This document shows, in pieces, positions 62,425 through 64,000 of a stretch of DNA of 64,000 nt. Source of the DNA: Achromobacter xylosoxidans A8 (GTDB taxonomy: Bacteria; Pseudomonadota; Gammaproteobacteria; Burkholderiales; Burkholderiaceae_B); NCBI RefSeq assembly GCF_000165835.1, contig NC_014640.1, positions 4,588,001 through 4,652,000 of the forward strand, written 5' to 3'. Within the stretch, counting starts at the first letter, position 1, and each line of letters begins with the position of its first letter. The notes beneath the pieces were generated by a model. That model worked only from the letters and a program-made list of their open reading frames with translations, had not been told where the DNA came from and made no database searches. The position numbers and the translations under genes are program-made.

Positions 62425-63357
62425 ATGGAACGCGCCATCCACGTCCCCGCCCTGCTGGCCCGCCTGCGCATGCGGCAGATCGTCCTGCTGCTGGCGATCG
62501 AAGAGCGCGGCACCCTGCGCGCGGCCGCCAGCCAGCTCAACATGACCCAGTCCGCCGCCAGCAAGATGCTGCACGAACTGGAGCTGGCCATCGGCCAGCC
62601 GCTGTATGGCCGGGTCGGCCGCGGCCTGGCCCTGACCGCGGCCGGCGAGTGCGTGATGGGATACTTCCGGGGCATGCGCGGGACGGTCTCGTCGCTGGCC
62701 CGCGAACTGGAGGAGCTGCGCCTGGGCAGCGCCGGCAAGCTGTTCATCGGCAGCATCATGGCGGCCTCGCCCGGCCACCTGACCGACGCCCTGCTGCGGC
62801 TGAAGCAAACCTATCCGCTGCTGGCGGTGGAGATTTCCACCGGCACCAGCGACCTGCTGATCGGCCGCATGAACGAGGGCAAGCTGGACGTGGTGATCGG
62901 CCGCATGCTGACACTCTCCGACAGCCAGTACGTCTTTCGCCCCATCGGCGACGAGGCCTTGTCGGTGATCGCGGCGGTGGACCATCCATTGGCCGGCCGC
63001 AAGCGCGTGGGCTTCGAGGCCATGCTGGCGTATCCCTGGGTGCTGCAGCCGCATGGCAGTCCTATGCGCGACGTGATCGAACAGGAGTTCCGTTCGCACA
63101 ACGCCGCCACACCCAAGGGACTGATCGAATCGGCCTCCATCCTGACCACCACCAACCTGGCGATGAAATCAACCATGCTGGGGGTGATACCGGAATCAGT
63201 GGCCAGCCGCTACGCGGCGCATGGCCTCCTGGCGATACTGCCCTACCAGATCCGGCAGAGCCTCACCGCCTTCGGCAGCATCGTGCCGCGGGACCGGCCG
63301 CTGAGCGCGGCCGCGCGTCATTTCGTAGGCCTGCTGCATGGCGACAAGACGGTTTGA
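62425..63357 (+). CDS. LysR-family transcriptional regulator
   Basis: The 310-residue protein has the LysR helix-turn-helix (RQIVLLLAIEERGTLRAAASQLNMTQSAASKMLHELE) and a substrate-binding domain with GKLFIGSIMAASPGHLTDALLRL and VIGRMLTLSDSQYVFRPIGDEALSVI. The pattern is close to GbpR-like sugar regulators. It is divergent from the sugar-acid operon and should control it. GAGG lies 9 nt before the ATG. Confidence 0.93.
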   Translation: MERAIHVPALLARLRMRQIVLLLAIEERGTLRAAASQLNMTQSAASKMLHELELAIGQPLYGRVGRGLALTAAGECVMGYFRGMRGTVSSLARELEELRLGSAGKLFIGSIMAASPGHLTDALLRLKQTYPLLAVEISTGTSDLLIGRMNEGKLDVVIGRMLTLSDSQYVFRPIGDEALSVIAAVDHPLAGRKRVGFEAMLAYPWVLQPHGSPMRDVIEQEFRSHNAATPKGLIESASILTTTNLAMKSTMLGVIPESVASRYAAHGLLAILPYQIRQSLTAFGSIVPRDRPLSAAARHFVGLLHGDKTV

Positions 63358-63465
63358 GGCCGCGCAATGTAAAGGGGAAAACGGCCCCCGGCGCGGGGAA
63401 AAACAGGTCTGGCGCAGTACAATCGCGTGTTGCGCATCGCGCTTTTTTTTGATCGAGGTCCACAC

Positions 63466-63807
63466 GTGAGCGCATTGCCCGCCTGTCCCAAGTGCAAGTC
63501 CGAATACACCTATGAAGACGGCGCCCTCTACGTCTGCCCGGAATGCGCGCACGAATGGTCGTCGCAAGCCGCCGAGTCCTCCGACGAGGCGGCCAAGGTC
63601 TATCGCGATTCGGCCGGCAACGTGCTGCAGGACGGCGATACCGTCACCGTCATCAAGGACCTGAAGCTCAAGGGGTCGGGCGGCGTGATCAAGATGGGCA
63701 CCAAGGTCAAGGGCATCCGCCTGGTCGATAGCGACCACGACATCGACTGCAAGATCGACGGCTTCGGACCGATGAGCTTGAAGTCGGAGTTCGTGAAGAA
63801 GGTCTAG
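63466..63807 (+). CDS. yjdM: YjdM/PhnA-family zinc-ribbon protein (GTG start)
   Basis: The 113-residue protein has an N-terminal zinc ribbon (CPKC ... CPEC, residues 6-27) and a conserved domain with [31 protein letters not shown]. Alignment to family members supports the GTG at 63466 (GAGG box 7 nt upstream). YjdM was formerly called PhnA, but no phosphonate genes are nearby. Function unknown. Confidence 0.92.
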   Translation: MSALPACPKCKSEYTYEDGALYVCPECAHEWSSQAAESSDEAAKVYRDSAGNVLQDGDTVTVIKDLKLKGSGGVIKMGTKVKGIRLVDSDHDIDCKIDGFGPMSLKSEFVKKV

Positions 63808-63841
63808 CAGCGCGGCGCGTGGTGGGTTGCGCGCGGTGGAG

Positions 63842-63862
63842 CTTCCGGGTTCTTGCCGGAAG
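63842..63862. terminator. Weak hairpin between convergent genes
   Basis: CTTCCGG-GTTCTTG-CCGGAAG forms a 7-bp stem with a 7-nt loop in the gap between yjdM and the opposite-strand membrane gene. The following TCTTG is only partly T-rich, so termination would be modest. Confidence 0.4.
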
Positions 63863-63882
63863 TCTTGCGCGCCCTGCCCATC

Positions 63883-64000
63883 CTACAGATCCTCGGTTTC
63901 TTCCGGCTTGGGCATCAGGTACGCCGTCAGCGTGCTGGACAGTCCCGCCATCACCCATAGCACGAAGAAAGACACGGTATAGAACCCCGTGCGTCCCGTA
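63883..64000 (-). CDS. C-terminal end of a membrane protein (cut by window edge)
   Basis: The last 38 codons before the TAG at 63883-63885 read as a hydrophobic helix (TGFYTVSFFVLWVMAGLSSTL) followed by a short acidic tail ending PKPEETEDL. The 5' part lies beyond the window. The reading frame is supported by the convincing membrane-then-hydrophilic pattern and by the absence of another frame with such a pattern. No family can be named. Confidence 0.55.
   Translation of the reverse strand, partial: TGRTGFYTVSFFVLWVMAGLSSTLTAYLMPKPEETEDL

Overview
The window is high-GC chromosomal DNA with dense coding, short intergenic gaps and long antisense shadow frames. The gene families (Hsp15, the Sui1/YciH protein, Bug-type tripartite tricarboxylate receptors, metNIQ, many LysR/IclR/AraC regulators and several PPK2 enzymes) point to a betaproteobacterium of the Alcaligenaceae. 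Achromobacter or Bordetella fits best, and this is an inference from family content rather than from a database search. No rRNA, tRNA, prophage, insertion sequence or CRISPR array was seen.

Layout, left to right. 1-4.1 kb: the start of an SbmA/BacA-like transporter, hslR, yciH, a DOPA-dioxygenase-like protein and a PPK2 kinase with a basic tail. 4.05-7.9 kb: a methionine locus, metQ-metN-metI plus a Cys/Met gamma-family PLP enzyme. 8-9.4 kb: a CopD/HemJ-like membrane protein and a DUF2242 lipoprotein. 9.6-14.4 kb: an MFS transporter divergent from an AraC regulator, an opine-dehydrogenase-like enzyme and a 3-hydroxyacyl-CoA-dehydrogenase-like enzyme. 14.4-17.1 kb: class C beta-lactamase, then a tandem glycine riboswitch leading into a DadA-like amino acid oxidoreductase. 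17.2-17.8 kb: an AT-richer Phd/RelE-type toxin-antitoxin pair. 17.9-25.4 kb: a TRAP transporter coupled to acetaldehyde dehydrogenase and 4-hydroxy-2-oxovalerate aldolase, with a divergent FAD-linked D-2-hydroxyacid dehydrogenase and an IclR regulator. 25.5-28.3 kb: nadA-nadB behind two matched operators.

28.3-33.4 kb holds PhzF and a four-gene tripartite efflux operon. 33.7-34.8 kb has a second PPK2 and a small TTG-initiated protein. 34.9-36.6 kb contains small SRPBCC, methyltransferase and DUF1801 genes. 36.7-43.7 kb carries two Bug-receptor catabolic units (LysR/Bug/D-aminoacylase and IclR/Bug/TauD) and a thioesterase. 44-53 kb is a mixed stress, detoxification and regulatory region (GlxA, DUF1428, VOC, DUF1993, PHB-depolymerase-like esterase, HlyIII, flavin monooxygenase, AraC, TauE, DUF4168). 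53-58 kb has a MerR regulator facing its probable DUF2938 target, GNAT, arylamine N-acetyltransferase, a LigE-like GST and an ABC-2 exporter. 58.1-63.4 kb is a sugar-acid operon (Bug, PdxA2, enolase-superfamily dehydratase, DapA-like aldolase) with a divergent LysR. The window ends with yjdM and the tail of a membrane protein gene.

The common theme is scavenging of small organic acids. Binding-protein-dependent uptake (TRAP and Bug) is paired each time with a short oxidation or cleavage pathway and a local regulator. The most original candidates are the TRAP/aldolase/dehydrogenase/FAD-oxidase module (a possible route for 2,4-dihydroxy acids), the riboswitch-controlled amino acid oxidoreductase with two mutually exclusive hairpins at its ribosome binding site, and the MFS/opine-dehydrogenase/hydroxyacyl-dehydrogenase cluster.
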